From Phialocephala subalpina (taxonomy: Eukaryota > Ascomycota > Leotiomycetes > Helotiales > Mollisiaceae): a DNA stretch of 64,000 nucleotides. The DNA is taken from contig FJOG01000002.1 of NCBI GenBank assembly GCA_900073065.1, positions 184,827 to 248,826 of the forward strand. Reading direction: 5' to 3'. The position numbers were made by a program, and so were the translations under genes. Shown here piece after piece: positions 12,068-22,971 of this stretch; within the stretch, counting starts at the first letter, position 1, and every line of letters starts with the position of its first letter. The notes beneath the pieces were generated by a model. It made no database searches, was not told where the DNA came from, and saw only the letters and a list, made by a program, of their open reading frames with translations.

Positions 12068-12169
12068 AGCAGGCAGACCCTGCCTTCTCAGGGCAGTATC
12101 GCTCTCACTCGTATCTATATGCCTAACACCTGTGGATGCACATGCACAGGTCCATTATAATATATTCGA

Positions 12170-13282
12170 CTAATCAACATCTGGCACAGGTAAATGGTTC
12201 AGAAGCTTCACCTTCCGTCCCAAAGCCTTCAATGCCTTCAGAGCATTCTCGTCCCTCAACCGTTCCGTCTCCTTTTCGTCAACAAGCACGAAGTCGTGCT
12301 TCAAGAACTTAGTTCCTTCCTTCACCCCGTATTTCTTGGATGTTTCGGCATCGACGGTCGTGAAGTCGACAATGAGGGATTGCTTGACGCCGAAAACTGC
12401 ATCAGAGGTTTCGTATGGGTCGTTGCGGATGTAGAGAGCTCTGCGAGGGGTTAAGTCAGTAATCCAGCTCCTAGAGATAGCGGACCGAAGTAGAAGAAGG
12501 ACCCACGTAATCAAATGATCCCATCCCTTCTTCTCAAACATAAAATGCATATGCGCCGGCCTCCAAGGATGTCTCTTCAACAACTTCAAAAGCTGTCCCA
12601 CCGGCCCATCATGCGGGATAGGATACGGCACCGGCACGATAGCATTGAACCAAAACACCCCATCTTTATCACTCCTCATCACACATCTGCCATCCGGCCC
12701 ATCCCTCTCCGCATGCTGCACATCATAATGTCCCGTGCTGTCCGTCTCCCAGATATCGACCTTCACGCCTTCAATCGGATTTCCCTTGACGTCTTTGATG
12801 GTGCAGACTACGAGGCAGGGTTCTCCTTCGGGATCGTGGGACATGGAGTCCCCGTGCTTCATGTCTTCTGCTTCGTGGGTGTGGAAAGGGCCGAGGACTG
12901 AGCCTTCTGTGCTTGCGGGAGGCTTGGGGTGATCGATTGCATCGACGAGGAGGGAGAGGCCGAGGACATCGGAGAGGAGAATAAATTCCTTGCAAATTCG
13001 TTAGCAGGTTCTCTATGGCTTTCGCAGAATCAGAGAACGTACATGTCGCACGTCACTGCTGATCTGTCCAACCTTGACTAGGAAGTTCAGAGCTGCCATC
13101 CACTCGTCGGTGCTTAATCTCGTTTCGCGGGCGAAGTCGTGGAGATGTGTGACTAGTCGTTCCATCACGTAGGTGACGCGCTGGTCGGAGGACTGGGAGT
13201 TGATGAGGACGGTGTTTTCGGTGATGTTGTCTATGGTTAGGTCCTTCATTGGAGGAACGGTGATGGTGCCCGGGTCTGCCAT
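12170..13282 (-). CDS. Intradiol ring-cleavage dioxygenase (catechol / hydroxyquinol 1,2-dioxygenase type)
   Basis: Three exons, 13282-13043, 12988-12507 and 12440-12170, give 330 residues. Introns (54 and 66 nt) start GTACGT and GTGGGT; the first has a CTAAC branch site. The non-haem Fe(III) ligands are all present: Tyr168 in STGHYDVQ, Tyr202 in VPVPYPIPHDGPVG, His226 and His228 in RPAHMHF. That matches the two-Tyr two-His set of intradiol dioxygenases, which open catechol-type rings between the hydroxyls to give muconate or maleylacetate derivatives. The N-terminal helical dimerisation segment (about 1-110) is the usual one for catechol/hydroxyquinol enzymes and there is no signal peptide, so the enzyme is probably cytosolic. 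Exact substrate cannot be told from sequence. Confidence 0.92.
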
Positions 13283-14229
13283 GGTGGAGATTGGATTGGG
13301 TTGAACCGAAGGAGATGGCAGAAAGGAGAGAAAAGGTAAAGGAGAGAGGAAGAGAAGAAGTGAAGTGGGAGAAGGTAGAAAGAAGTGAAGCTATGTGGGG
13401 GGGGGGCTTGAAGACGGACAATAGCTCTCTTATGTCACTGTAGCTTGCTACCAAAGGCGTCTTTAGTCAATTGGAATAGTTCAGTAAGCTGATATGTTGT
13501 ATAATATCCTCGAGGCCGCGTGTTCGTGTTGCGGTTACCGGCAAAGAATGTTTGTAATGGGTTGGAAATCTTTGGATGTCATGTCGGTTCCTGGTCCGGC
13601 ATCAAATTGCGGGGAAGGTTTGACGACCCCGCTAAGAGGAAAAGAGTAGACCCGGGTCACGTGAAGGAATTCAACTCCCAGGATCTTTATTCGATTCAGG
13701 AAGAGTTGGCGGTTGAGATGATGTTTAAAATTCTGGACGCAGTAGTGTTGTTCGCCAACACTCTGTCTTCGCAAATCCTCCACACTCTCATCGCTCTGCC
13801 TCAACATCACAACCAGTCCACAATCTCCTCGGAAATACTCCCAACTCATCAGTTATGCCTCCATGAGAGTTCAAAGAATCGAACCTCATTGCGAAATCAT
13901 CTGGGGCGATGAAACCGGCTGCGACATCGGCGTTGAATCCGACCGTCGCGATTTACGCCAGATTGATTCTGACGACGATGCCAACTGCATTGGCATGACT
14001 AAAGGGGACTTTAGGAGAGGCCTTGGACCGCCATTGACAAGCACTGGAATGTGCGACTCGAGGAAACAATAACACGAGGAATAGCTGAGAAGGCTCAAAG
14101 CGGACAGTCCATGGGGAGTCACGTGAAGGGGATCCTTAATGGACCAATCAAAGAGCCGTATTTGGCACCCTATCGAATTTTGGGAAAATCGATTATTCCA
14201 ATTTCAATACCACTTTTCACGTGACCCCG
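13283..14229. other. Intergenic with three TCACGTGA-type sites
   Basis: Upstream region of the dioxygenase. It includes a run of G near 13398 and E-box-like TCACGTGA sites near 13655, 14118 and 14216. CACGTG is the bHLH core, but no gene-specific role is shown. Open frames here look accidental. Confidence 0.4.
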
Positions 14230-14581
14230 AAAAACTTCATATTAGTCCTTATAATAGACGGCCAATTATATTTAATAGTTTATATTAATATTTTTTGATT
14301 TTAAAGTATTTTATTTCTTTTAAATTAATTTTAAATAATAAAGTATTTTTTATTATATTATTTTCAATTAAAAAAATAATTAAAATAATATAATAATATA
14401 ATTATTTAAAAATTATCGAATCAAAGGAAAAAAAATTCGATTTTAATTACTTATTTAGAATTTAAAATAAAAAAGATAAAAAAAAGAAAACTAATTATAT
14501 TATATATAATTATAATAAGTATTTTAGGTTCTTAGATTTAAAATAAGATTTCCGCGCTAAATTATTCAATTATTACCAATG
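14230..14581. other. AT-rich block with RIP-like composition
   Basis: Almost pure A+T over about 350 bp, beginning just after a TCACGTGA site and ending exactly where the ankyrin array of the next gene stops. Such blocks in Pezizomycotina are usually relics of repeats mutated by RIP. No coding content. Confidence 0.7.
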
Positions 14582-16867
14582 TTATAATATATCCTTTGAC
14601 TCGATATTGGCGCTATTATTAAGTAGCAATTGGGTGATCGCCTCGTGCTTATTCCTAGTAGCCAATGATAGCGGCGTCCAACCGTATCGATCCTTCGACT
14701 CGATATTAGCGCCGTTATTAAGTAATAGCTGGACGACCGCCTTATACCCGTTCTTAGTAGCCCACGATAACGGCGTCTGATCGGATTGATCTTTCGACTC
14801 GATATTAGCGCCGTTATTAAGCAATAGCTGGACGATCGCCTTATACCCGTTCTCAGCAGCCCGCGATAACGGCGTTTGACCGTACCGATCCTTCGACTCG
14901 ATATTAGCGTTATTATTAAGTAGCAGCTGGACGACCGCCTCATGCCCGTTCTTAGCAGCCCATAATAGCGGCGTCCGACTATCTTGATCCTTTGACTCGA
15001 TGTTAGCGCTGTTATTTAGTAGTAGCTGGACGACCGCCTCATGCCCGTTCTCAGCAGCCCACGATAACGGCGTTTGATTGTATTGAACCTTTGGCTCGAC
15101 ATCAGCGCCGTTATTAAGCAGCAGTTGGACGACCGCCTCATGCCCATTCTTAGCAGCCCACCATAGCGGCGTCCAACCGGCCAAATCCTTCGACTCGACG
15201 TTAGCGCCTGACTTGAGCAGCATCTTGATGACGGCTTCGTGCCCGCTTGTGGCGGCATACGATAGTGGCGTCAGGCCAGAGATATCCCCTATATCGGGTT
15301 TAATATCACTTCTAGCCAGTAACAACCATACCACATCTTCGTGGCCCCCGTCTGCTGCGTATGACAGCGGCGTCCGCTTATCTTTGTCTTTCGAGTCGGC
15401 TATAACGTTGCGTTGGTCCAGCAATAACCATACTACCTTCTCGTTTCCTGCTCCCGCTGCGTGCGATAGTAGTGTTCGTTCATTGTTATCTTTCAAGTCA
15501 GCCGGGATGATCCTCCGGGCTAGCAGTGATCGGACCTCTTCTACGCGTCTACCTCCTACCGCATGGGAGAGCAGCGTCCGTGGATCTTCATCTGCCAAGT
15601 TATCTCCCCCTTTCAGTGGCGTGGGTAATAGTGATGTTGGTTCCGTGACATCCGCAAAATTCGTTAGCCTCCCATTAAATAATTCCCAATTCGAATCTGG
15701 AAGGGCTATCTCTGGAGCAAATCCATGTTCTTTCGTCTTTACGGAATTGAGACTGTATTCCTGGTGGTCTTTCGGTGTTCTTGCAATTGCTAGAAGCCGT
15801 TGTCGAACGCATATCTGTCTTATAGGATATTGGTGCCGTCGAAAACGTCTCAAGCTGACCAATTTAAATTTTCCACACCAAACCCTCTCAAACCGCTCCA
15901 TTGTGAGGGAGACGTCCCTTAGGAAAATCCCAAGCAACAGATCCTCTTTCCCAAGCCTCGTGCAAGGAAGGATAGCGAGCCCTAGCTCTCGAGGGCAAAT
16001 CCCAATAAAAGATAGTTCCAAATGGATCCCTTTGTTGCTCACAGTCCAAGGGCTGTTAGAAGTGATAGGAAGACTATGTCTGAGGATTATATCGGCGGAT
16101 TCTTTGAATGCATCTGGAGAGGTTGCTAGAAGTCCGCCGTTGTTCTGATCCTCAGACCTCCAAGCAAAAATGCTATGGTCATCCGAGACCTTGATGATCT
16201 CCTCTTGGAGTCGGATAAAAGCCGTCTTCCCTTCGCCATAAAGTAGTGGCATATTAATACCAAATATGCCCATTAAGCAATAGGCCCGATCTTCAAGCCT
16301 CGAGGTTTCTCTGTTTGCGGCCCATGACATTCTTTGTGCGATGCTAGCCTTTTCAGGGTCGTCATCTCCTGAGAGGATGGCGATAGGTATACCGGTACGG
16401 TCGGAAACACTTTGTCGAAGGCGTGTCTTTGACCCCAATTCCTTCCATTCCTCATCCAAAAATATCACCTTAAACGGAGCGATTAGCTCTTGAAGGGTCC
16501 ATCCTCTGGTAAACCACCTGCTATTCGAGAATTCGGATTTCGAAGGCACATCGGCAAGATACGCGTAGCATACATCGGCTTCTTGGTACCAACGGTACAT
16601 AGAGTTGATTGCTTCGGACAGCTCTGCGCTGCTTGTCTTGTCAATGCAACACGTATCAATCCAAATATACTTGAATCCGTCTGCTGCAGCAATAAAGCAG
16701 GCCTTTTGGACTTTTTTGTAACCATTTAAGTCCATCGATTCATTCGTCTTGATATCCTGTAGTGTAACCTCCTCTTTCCCCCACGTGTGTGATAGAATTG
16801 CGTAGTGCGGTACCTCGTTGCCTCCAAACTCCTCAAGCTCGAACTTTTCCGTATGAAGAAGACGCAT
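14582..16867 (-). CDS. HET-domain protein with ten ankyrin repeats, 761 aa
   Basis: The start is ATG at 16867 (MRLLHTEKFELEEF, the usual start of HET-D/E-like proteins); the frame is open 17 codons further up but only to a GTG. The HET domain includes HYAILSHTWG (about 21-30), YIWIDTCCIDK and RGWTLQELIAP. The C-terminal third has ten 33-residue ankyrin repeats, for example TPLSWAAENGHEAVVQLLL. Repeats 5-10 are nearly identical at DNA level (99-bp unit) while 1-4 have diverged, which points to recent unit amplification. The frame ends at IESKDIL, at a repeat boundary and at the edge of an AT-rich block, so the array may have been cut there. HET-E/D paralogues use such repeats for recognition. 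Confidence 0.88.
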   Translation of the reverse strand: MRLLHTEKFELEEFGGNEVPHYAILSHTWGKEEVTLQDIKTNESMDLNGYKKVQKACFIAAADGFKYIWIDTCCIDKTSSAELSEAINSMYRWYQEADVCYAYLADVPSKSEFSNSRWFTRGWTLQELIAPFKVIFLDEEWKELGSKTRLRQSVSDRTGIPIAILSGDDDPEKASIAQRMSWAANRETSRLEDRAYCLMGIFGINMPLLYGEGKTAFIRLQEEIIKVSDDHSIFAWRSEDQNNGGLLATSPDAFKESADIILRHSLPITSNSPWTVSNKGIHLELSFIGICPRELGLAILPCTRLGKEDLLLGIFLRDVSLTMERFERVWCGKFKLVSLRRFRRHQYPIRQICVRQRLLAIARTPKDHQEYSLNSVKTKEHGFAPEIALPDSNWELFNGRLTNFADVTEPTSLLPTPLKGGDNLADEDPRTLLSHAVGGRRVEEVRSLLARRIIPADLKDNNERTLLSHAAGAGNEKVVWLLLDQRNVIADSKDKDKRTPLSYAADGGHEDVVWLLLARSDIKPDIGDISGLTPLSYAATSGHEAVIKMLLKSGANVESKDLAGWTPLWWAAKNGHEAVVQLLLNNGADVEPKVQYNQTPLSWAAENGHEAVVQLLLNNSANIESKDQDSRTPLLWAAKNGHEAVVQLLLNNNANIESKDRYGQTPLSRAAENGYKAIVQLLLNNGANIESKDQSDQTPLSWATKNGYKAVVQLLLNNGANIESKDRYGWTPLSLATRNKHEAITQLLLNNSANIESKDIL

Positions 16868-17627
16868 AGTTACAACCCGAAAGGCGAAAAGGCGGCGTCG
16901 GAATGTTCGTGTCGTCACAAAAGAGCTTTATCAGGTGAAGTAGACCACTAGAGCAATCTTGGAGTCGCTTCGACTGAAAATTGACGATTGTGTAGTCTAA
17001 AGATGTCAGTCAGGGAAAAAATTTGAGGTTGAAATGGCAGAGCCTCGCGATGCGCTGGCAAACCAATGCACACAGCCAGCCGCCAATCACAAAACGCCAC
17101 AATCTAGGCAACATGAAAAGAACATTCTGGCCCCTCATGTTTTTTGTTGAGAAAAGCTTGTGCGGTAACGTACACCGTATTCCGTACTCATCGCGCAAAT
17201 CTAGCCGACAGTATAGTCCTTAGGATTTGACACACTCACTGGCGGAGTACTAATAGAGGCAAGTCGGAAATGAGAGCTTCAGAAGCCGAGATGGGACTGG
17301 CGTGTTCAAATGGGTTCGGCTCGTTGCAGGAGCTTCCTGCAGCGCGAGCCTTGGTGCCTAGGCCCTCAGGCACCCAATACTGCACCCCAAGCAGTCTTGA
17401 ATGGAGGGCCAAAAAAAAAACAAGCTTCTTCGATAAGAAGTAGCATGCCCCGTTTTCCCATTGAATCAACCTTAATTCCTTCATGAGTTCAAAAAATCGA
17501 AAACGCCGACGCTACACAGCTTTTTATCTGCATTTCACAAGACCGCGTTGAAGATATAACCTTTGCACTATTTCCGACCATGTTTTTCAGACGCCATGCT
17601 GCGTGTCCGAATTACCCTAGGTCATAG
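16868..17627. other. Intergenic
   Basis: Promoter side of the HET-ankyrin gene. Short frames on both strands show no recognisable protein. Confidence 0.35.
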
Positions 17628-18026
17628 TCTAACAAGCGAATAGCGCCAGCAGCTACCTCACTGACACCGACTATAACTCCCACTTCCACTCCACAGCCAC
17701 AAAGTCAAGCATGGATAGCAGGTGCCGTTGTTGGTCCGTTGGCAGCTTTAGCAGGCGCTTCCTTGGCCTTCTTCTTCATTCACAGGCATAGACGTCACAG
17801 GTCTGTTCCTGCAGAAGAACCTGGCGAAGAAACATACAAGGACAAGGCGCAGCTCCACTCAGACAGTCTACCGGCAAAGCATGAACTTTCTGGTGATGGT
17901 AACTATCCAGAGTTGGGTGCCAATACCAAGCACATCGCGGAGCTTCCGGGAGTTGAGATCGACCCCATGGAGCTCCCTGCATCATCAACTGAGCAAGGAG
18001 ACGGCGAGAATAGGAATGAGCCATAA
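17628..18026 (+). pseudogene. C-terminal fragment of a Thr/Pro-stalk single-pass membrane protein
   Basis: The frame reads a Thr/Ser/Pro stalk, then SQAWIAGAVVGPLAALAG and AFFFIHRHRRHR (a transmembrane helix followed by a basic stop-transfer patch). A 65-residue acidic cytoplasmic tail ends at TAA 18024-18026. This is the standard C-terminal half of fungal WSC/Mid2-like surface proteins, but no ectodomain exon is visible upstream. An in-frame TAG at 17625-17627 closes the frame; an acceptor at 17642-17643 is possible. Most likely a 5'-truncated relic. Confidence 0.5.
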
Positions 18027-18110
18027 AGTGAAGGGACTTGGCGTTTACACTCTCCAAGCCATTCGTGGACAATGAGAGAAGAAACGTTAGGCTGAGATAC
18101 GACAATCTGA

Positions 18111-19506
18111 AATACTACATTCAATCTAGCGGCACAAGCTCAGCCACGGTCCATAAGAAGAACAGACAAGGCTGCGCTCTCAGCGCGACAACAGCTCGAC
18201 AAGGAACCCTTTTATACGAAGCTCCATGTAGATTTCAAGAGCCTTGAAGATACTCTATCTGTTTGGGACACCGAAATTGAGATACCTGATTCTGTAGAGT
18301 GCACCTTGGTACGGGCATTAGACGGGTTGGAGAGCCGTTTCGTTAAGGTTCATGTAAGAGATCTCACCTCGATGCGATGAATGAGATCGCGCCTGTTCAC
18401 TTTATAATGCCTTTCCAGCCTTGACATCATTTAGGATGAATAATGTTATCTGCGACCCGTCGCTGTTAGGGCCAAATATTCGACGTTGCGGAATTTACGA
18501 CATCAAATCGATACCGCTCGAAACGGGAATTCAAGCTTAGACGTTGAAAGACTTCGAGAGATGATCCACCTGGTAGATAGACGGAAGAAATATCGCATAC
18601 ATATGGTCAATCGCTTGGCTAAGTGCAACCGCGAGCTTGGGGAGCTTGCACGCAAGGCTGCAGTGAGACAGCCGAAGCACACAGCACGAGCTAAGCCGCC
18701 ACGAAATCCTGTTCATACGGTATTGTCAGATCTACCCTCACCTCAAATCAGGGATCATGCAACTTTGCTCTATCACATTCTGGCTCAAAACTGGAACTGT
18801 AACGGTCACAGCCCTCACACGGCAACAAAGCTGCGTTCAGCCACACACCGTAGTGACAAAAATGAAGCACGATTTGAAATGGTCTTTCGCAGTGCGTCTG
18901 ATGTATCGTGCAAGTGGCAGGAGAGCGAAGTTCGTATTATTCCAAGAAATAAGTATAGTATCTTGTGCTGTTCGATGCTCCTGCTGACTGGGGCCTCTGT
19001 AATTCAGGCGCAAACAATTGGCTATTGCTTCTAGACCTGCTAACGCTAAAGGTGTTACCTTTGACCTCCCCGTCAGAGGGCCTCTTCGTCCTCCAGCAAA
19101 ACCAGCGGACCGGTGGCGTGTTGAGGGGATTTGCAAACTAATTGACACAGTTGCAACACGGCCTTCTTGTCGGTTGAAGCTTCTCGTTGAGGACGATGAA
19201 CTGTGGTATTTAAGCCCAGTCTCTACCACTAAATATATTCAGAAGAAGGATCCAGTGTCACTAGGAGAATTTTTAAAACTTGAGTCACCGTTTCCATTTA
19301 ATCGAGCCAAGAAGAGAGACAAGTTAATCCTTCAGGTAATACTGGCAAATGGGCTTCTCCACTTCTACCAAGGCCCTTGGTTGTTGAGGGATTGGGACAA
19401 GACACATATCTGCCTTTATCAGTCAAGAAACCAACCAGTCCCGGATCTGACAAGGCCGTACCTCTCTACACAGTGCATGCCTTTGGAACAAAGTGTTCTT
19501 TTTTAA
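18111..19506 (+). CDS. DUF7580-type protein, probably truncated
   Basis: Three coding segments. About 18111-18353 encodes LDKEPFYTKLHVDFKSLE and ALDGLESRFVKVH. The second, up to 18952, encodes MVNRLAKCNRELGELARKA and LLYHILAQNWNC. The third is 19008-19506. The last intron (18953-19007, GTATAG...TTCAG with a CTGACTG branch site) joins cleanly to IIPRNKRKQLAIASRPAN. Motifs of fungal DUF7580 proteins follow in order: WQESEVRI, WRVEGICKLI, PVSLGEFLKL, KRDKLILQVILANGLLHF, GPWLLRDWDKTHI, LTRPYLS. No canonical in-phase splice was found between the first two segments and the start is not located. The usual last 100 or so residues are missing just before the SUMO gene. Function of the family is unknown. 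Confidence 0.6.
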
Positions 19507-19585
19507 TTACAGATTGAACTTTCGATCAAAACTTTGCACATTTTCGACGGTCAGAAGTCCGCAACTCCTTCCCTTTTCAACCACG

Positions 19586-19997
19586 ATGTCTGCATCCGAC
19601 GAAAACGGCAGGCCAAGTACCCCTAAAGAGCCTGAAGGTCAATTGGGCAGCGAACATCTGAATATCAAAGTAACCGACAACAACAATGAAGTCTTCTTCA
19701 AGATCAAGCGCACTACGATCCTCAAGAAGTTGATGGACGCCTTCTGCGAGAGACATAGTAAGGCTCTCAACTCAGTCCGCTTCTTGTTTGATGGCAGTCG
19801 TGTACAGCCTACTGATAGCCCCAACACGGTTAGTAGAGCCCTATTATGATACTTCAAGTCAGAAGCTCTTAGTCTAACGCAATCCCCCTTCGACACTACT
19901 CGGGTGACGGTATAGCTGACACTAACCTCAACAGCTCGACATGCAGGACGGAGACACTCTTGAGGTCCACCAGGAGCAGATCGGCGGAGCCAACTGA
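19586..19997 (+). CDS. SMT3: SUMO (small ubiquitin-like modifier)
   Basis: Exons 19586-19828 and 19935-19997 give 101 residues. The 106-nt intron runs GTTAGT...AACAG. The protein has an acidic flexible N-terminus, then the ubiquitin fold with HLNIKVTDNNNEVFFKIK, FLFDGSRV and LDMQDGDTLEVHQEQIGG. The diGly at 98-99 is followed by Ala-Asn, which a SUMO protease would remove to expose the conjugation terminus. This is the orthologue of yeast Smt3, conjugated to lysines of nuclear proteins. The C-terminal exon is short and intact. It is one of the few clear housekeeping genes in a region crowded with accessory genes. Confidence 0.95.
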
Positions 19998-21043
19998 AGT
20001 AAGGCAGTAACGACGAAATACGCAGACGTCGTGAGAATAGCTATGGGGCAGCCTAAGAGCAGTCAATCATGCCTTTACACCCTATTAAAAACGACCCCAG
20101 AAATCAAAAGGTCAAAATCCCTGGCTAGAAATAAGCATGCTTCCTTCACCACAAATCTCCGACTCCGATCCCCAATCCGTACATTAGTACTATAGCTCCG
20201 AAATGTTAGGGTTAGAGGATCAGTAGCCCGGTGCGCAATAGTTTAGCAGAAATTGCGAACAATACTTAGGTTCTTAGTGCGATAGCAGATAAAGGTCGAA
20301 CTACTTCTCAAAGTAGTTTCATAATAACTCTTTCCTCGTCGGAACATAATCAACGGCCATGACCCCGGACTGAACTGCCTTTGTAAGTTGCAGCTCCCTC
20401 AGGCCAGTTCGTCCATCTTTCCCCAGTCGTGGTCTCTTGGTTTGTGTTCCGTCAGGTTGGTCTGCTAGCATCCTCTTCTTCAATTTGTTCGTGGGCTTAC
20501 TGTCGGCGATCAGGCGTGATTGCGTATCGGTTGATTGATCGCCAGACTCAGGCGTCCGGGAGAACCCTTTGCAATTCCTTAGGTCAGCTGGACTGGTGAG
20601 GAAGACGAGTATGAGTCCTGGAGAGTTCTGGTCTTGGCTATTCGCAAAATTATGCCTTTTGAGCCGCTCATTCGTGCGGCTTCTTCAGAGGAGCAGTTCG
20701 CACTTCACCAATCGCTTGACTACACAAGAAGGGGCTTCTTGGAAGATGGATGGTCTCTCGGTACAATAATTGATAGCTCTGGACCTGCCAATCCGGGTCT
20801 TTCAAGTATTGCAAGTCGACCTCGTTCTAAGTCAAATGATGCGGGTGATGCCGAGACGGGTGGAGACGGAGCGACGTTGGATCGAGCTGGAAAGGAATTT
20901 GGCGTAGCAATATAGGCGGTGGCTGGCGAGGCCATAGTGGAAGGACTTGCTGAAGGCCTCGAATTTTGAGGGCGCGGTGAAATTGAGCTCAGAGTTGGGG
21001 GAAAGTTCGGATCCAAAACAATGACTCCCAAGTGACCTAGGGG
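19998..21043. other. SUMO 3' region and unassigned sequence
   Basis: Likely SUMO 3' UTR first. A minus-strand frame at 20720-21040 is Ser/Pro-rich and protein-like but lacks an ATG. I cannot assign a gene. Confidence 0.35.
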
Positions 21044-21354
21044 TCAGTGATGCTCATTACTGTTTGGCAGTCTTAGGTGGAGGTTAAGGCGCGACCAAGG
21101 TAGGGCCGTGCTACTTAAATCTGCAGAAGCATAAACATGGAGTTTTCTTTGGTCTGATGTTTGCCAGATGGATCAGACTTACCACAGAAGGGAGCGAAAG
21201 TTTGATTACTCGAGTGGACCAGCAGAGGAAAGTCAGGATGGCCATTATCTGAACTAAAAATGGGGTCCGCCGGTTTTGGCTGGATAGTGGAGCAGGCCCC
21301 GGTAGCCAAGCGTAGCTCCCAGCCCGTATGGAAGGGGAAAAAATTGGTGCCACC
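21044..21354 (-). other. Possible spliced coding relic, unassigned
   Basis: On the minus strand a frame reads FPFHTGWELRLATGACSTIQ and then SSNQTFAPFC up to a good GTAAGT donor. A TTCTGCAG acceptor continues it as DLSSTALPWSRLN to a stop at 21046-21044. There is no ATG and no family I can name. It could be a fragment of a secreted or membrane protein gene. Confidence 0.25.
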
Positions 21355-22384
21355 TCAAATCGGAAGGGATCTGTGTTGGAAGGGGACGATGGATGATGTC
21401 ACTCGGCACTTGGACCAGAGATTTAGCCAATGAGCCTTCAGGTTTGTTAATTTCCTGATGCGTTATGACATATCGAAGAATCCGAAATTCGCTGCTGTAT
21501 CTCCCTCAGAAGCTTCACAGTAACTTAGTTTAGATTTATTCGATAGCCAAATTCTCCGCGTCATGCCAGGCATTCCCAAGTATGCCTTGTGAATAGAACC
21601 AAATTTTAAAGTGTGCAGAGCATAGTCCACCCTAGTGGTGGGTTGAAAATAAAGTCGTTTACTTTTGTAGTGGGGGAGAGGCGGTGGGGCGGTTTCTCTG
21701 GGTGGACACCAACAACCCCTGTCAGCCACTATCTTATCGAAAATATCAGCACGAAAGGTCGCATCTCCACCATCGCAACGACTAGCACAACTCGTCGCCA
21801 TCCTCCCAATCTTTCCAATGTCATCTTACTATCAGTATCAACTCTATTAGCTGGTGCACCAAACATATCGATAGCTACTGTACATCAACAAAGGACCCTC
21901 AATCAACAACTTGGAGCAATGCCATCAGCACGCCGTTAGATACTTCTTTCAATTGGAAATGTCACGATCTTGTACAGCACTCTTCCGACACAAGTCACGA
22001 CGAAAGCTACCGCAGTCGTCGGCCCTCATCACTGCCACTCTCGAATTCTTCCGTTACTGGCGCCTCGGTTGCCATGGCTCGGACAGGCTCGAGACTGCTG
22101 CCAGGTGACGCTTCTGTCATCAACCTATTCAGCAGCAAGTGCGGACGAACCTGACTTGGATACAATGCGAGCTTCAACTCCGACCTCTTCGCTCTCCATT
22201 CGAGGGTCTGGAAACCACAACGGACTGAATGCTGCAGTGATCGGGAGAAACTTACTATCTCTTGGGCCAGGGGGATGGAGGAGGTTATGTAAAAAAAAAA
22301 TTTAATTTTTTTAATTTTTGCGACTGTACAAATACGGGGAGTGTGCATGTAATTAAAAATACGAATACGCCTCAAGACTTCCCT
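21355..22384. other. Unassigned sequence
   Basis: Short overlapping frames on both strands, none with a motif. An A/T run lies near 22290-22320. Confidence 0.35.
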
Positions 22385-22608
22385 CAGGCTGTGACGGTAC
22401 GTAGAGTGGTCGACAAGCGGTTATCCCGTGAAGGAAAGGAGGTCTTAGAAACTCTGAATTGCCTATGTACGAGGATTCTAAGCTAAGGAAGAAAGGAAAG
22501 AAGTCAAGAAGTAAAGGAAGAGAGCTCTCCTTATATACAGGATCCTAGCACGTGTGGCGCAGGGGCAAGTAAAGGGTCACATGTTGGTGGGGGAACCGTC
22601 ACACAGGC
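22385..22608 (+). mobile_element. Solo LTR (214 bp) with 5-bp target-site duplication
   Basis: The LTR spans 22390-22603. It starts TGTGACGG and ends CCGTCACA, a perfect 8-bp terminal inverted repeat in the TG...CA form of retroelement LTRs. It is flanked on both sides by CAGGC (22385-22389 and 22604-22608), the 5-bp duplication left by integrase. A TATA-like CTTATATACAG lies inside. No internal retroelement coding sequence is adjacent, so it is the product of LTR-LTR recombination. Superfamily cannot be told from an LTR alone; the small size would suit a Copia-type element. Confidence 0.85.
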
Positions 22609-22971
22609 ATAACTTCCTAGCCTGCTGCACAAAAGGGGCGAGCCAATCTCAGGGGAATGCCCAGCAGGTTGTTGTCAGATAGGAGGCAAAATCAGGGATC
22701 AAAACAGTATGTAAATTGGTCTGGTACTAGCTATCTGTAGAATCAAGGGAAACAGCAGGATCAGAGCTTCCTTAGAGGGGTTGCATGGGCCATTCGGGTG
22801 CCATACCTAATTAGGCATGCACTTCCGAACGCATTTCCTGGCGCACGCTCAAAACAACCCTATATTACCCCTGTTGCAGTACACTTTCTAGTCTGATTCA
22901 ACAGCCACACCCATGATTGAAACAAGCAGTCCAAGAATTGATAATCCCCTAAAGCACTTCAAAATATATGG
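22609..22971. other. Intergenic
   Basis: Lies between the solo LTR and the stop of the rhodopsin-domain gene. Nothing recognised beyond likely 3' UTR. Confidence 0.4.

Noticed and set aside
14566..14943. Arg/Ser-rich repetitive frame on the minus strand
   Set aside because: It is the shifted frame of the ankyrin repeats of the HET-ankyrin gene.
15213..16148. 311-codon plus-strand frame
   Set aside because: Antisense to the HET-ankyrin coding region; product is low-complexity with no motif.
16868..16918. 17-codon upstream extension of the HET-ankyrin protein
   Set aside because: It would start at GTG; the ATG at 16867 matches the family start.
22262..22486. Plus-strand frame across the left LTR boundary
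   Set aside because: It crosses an A/T run and the LTR end; no protein features.
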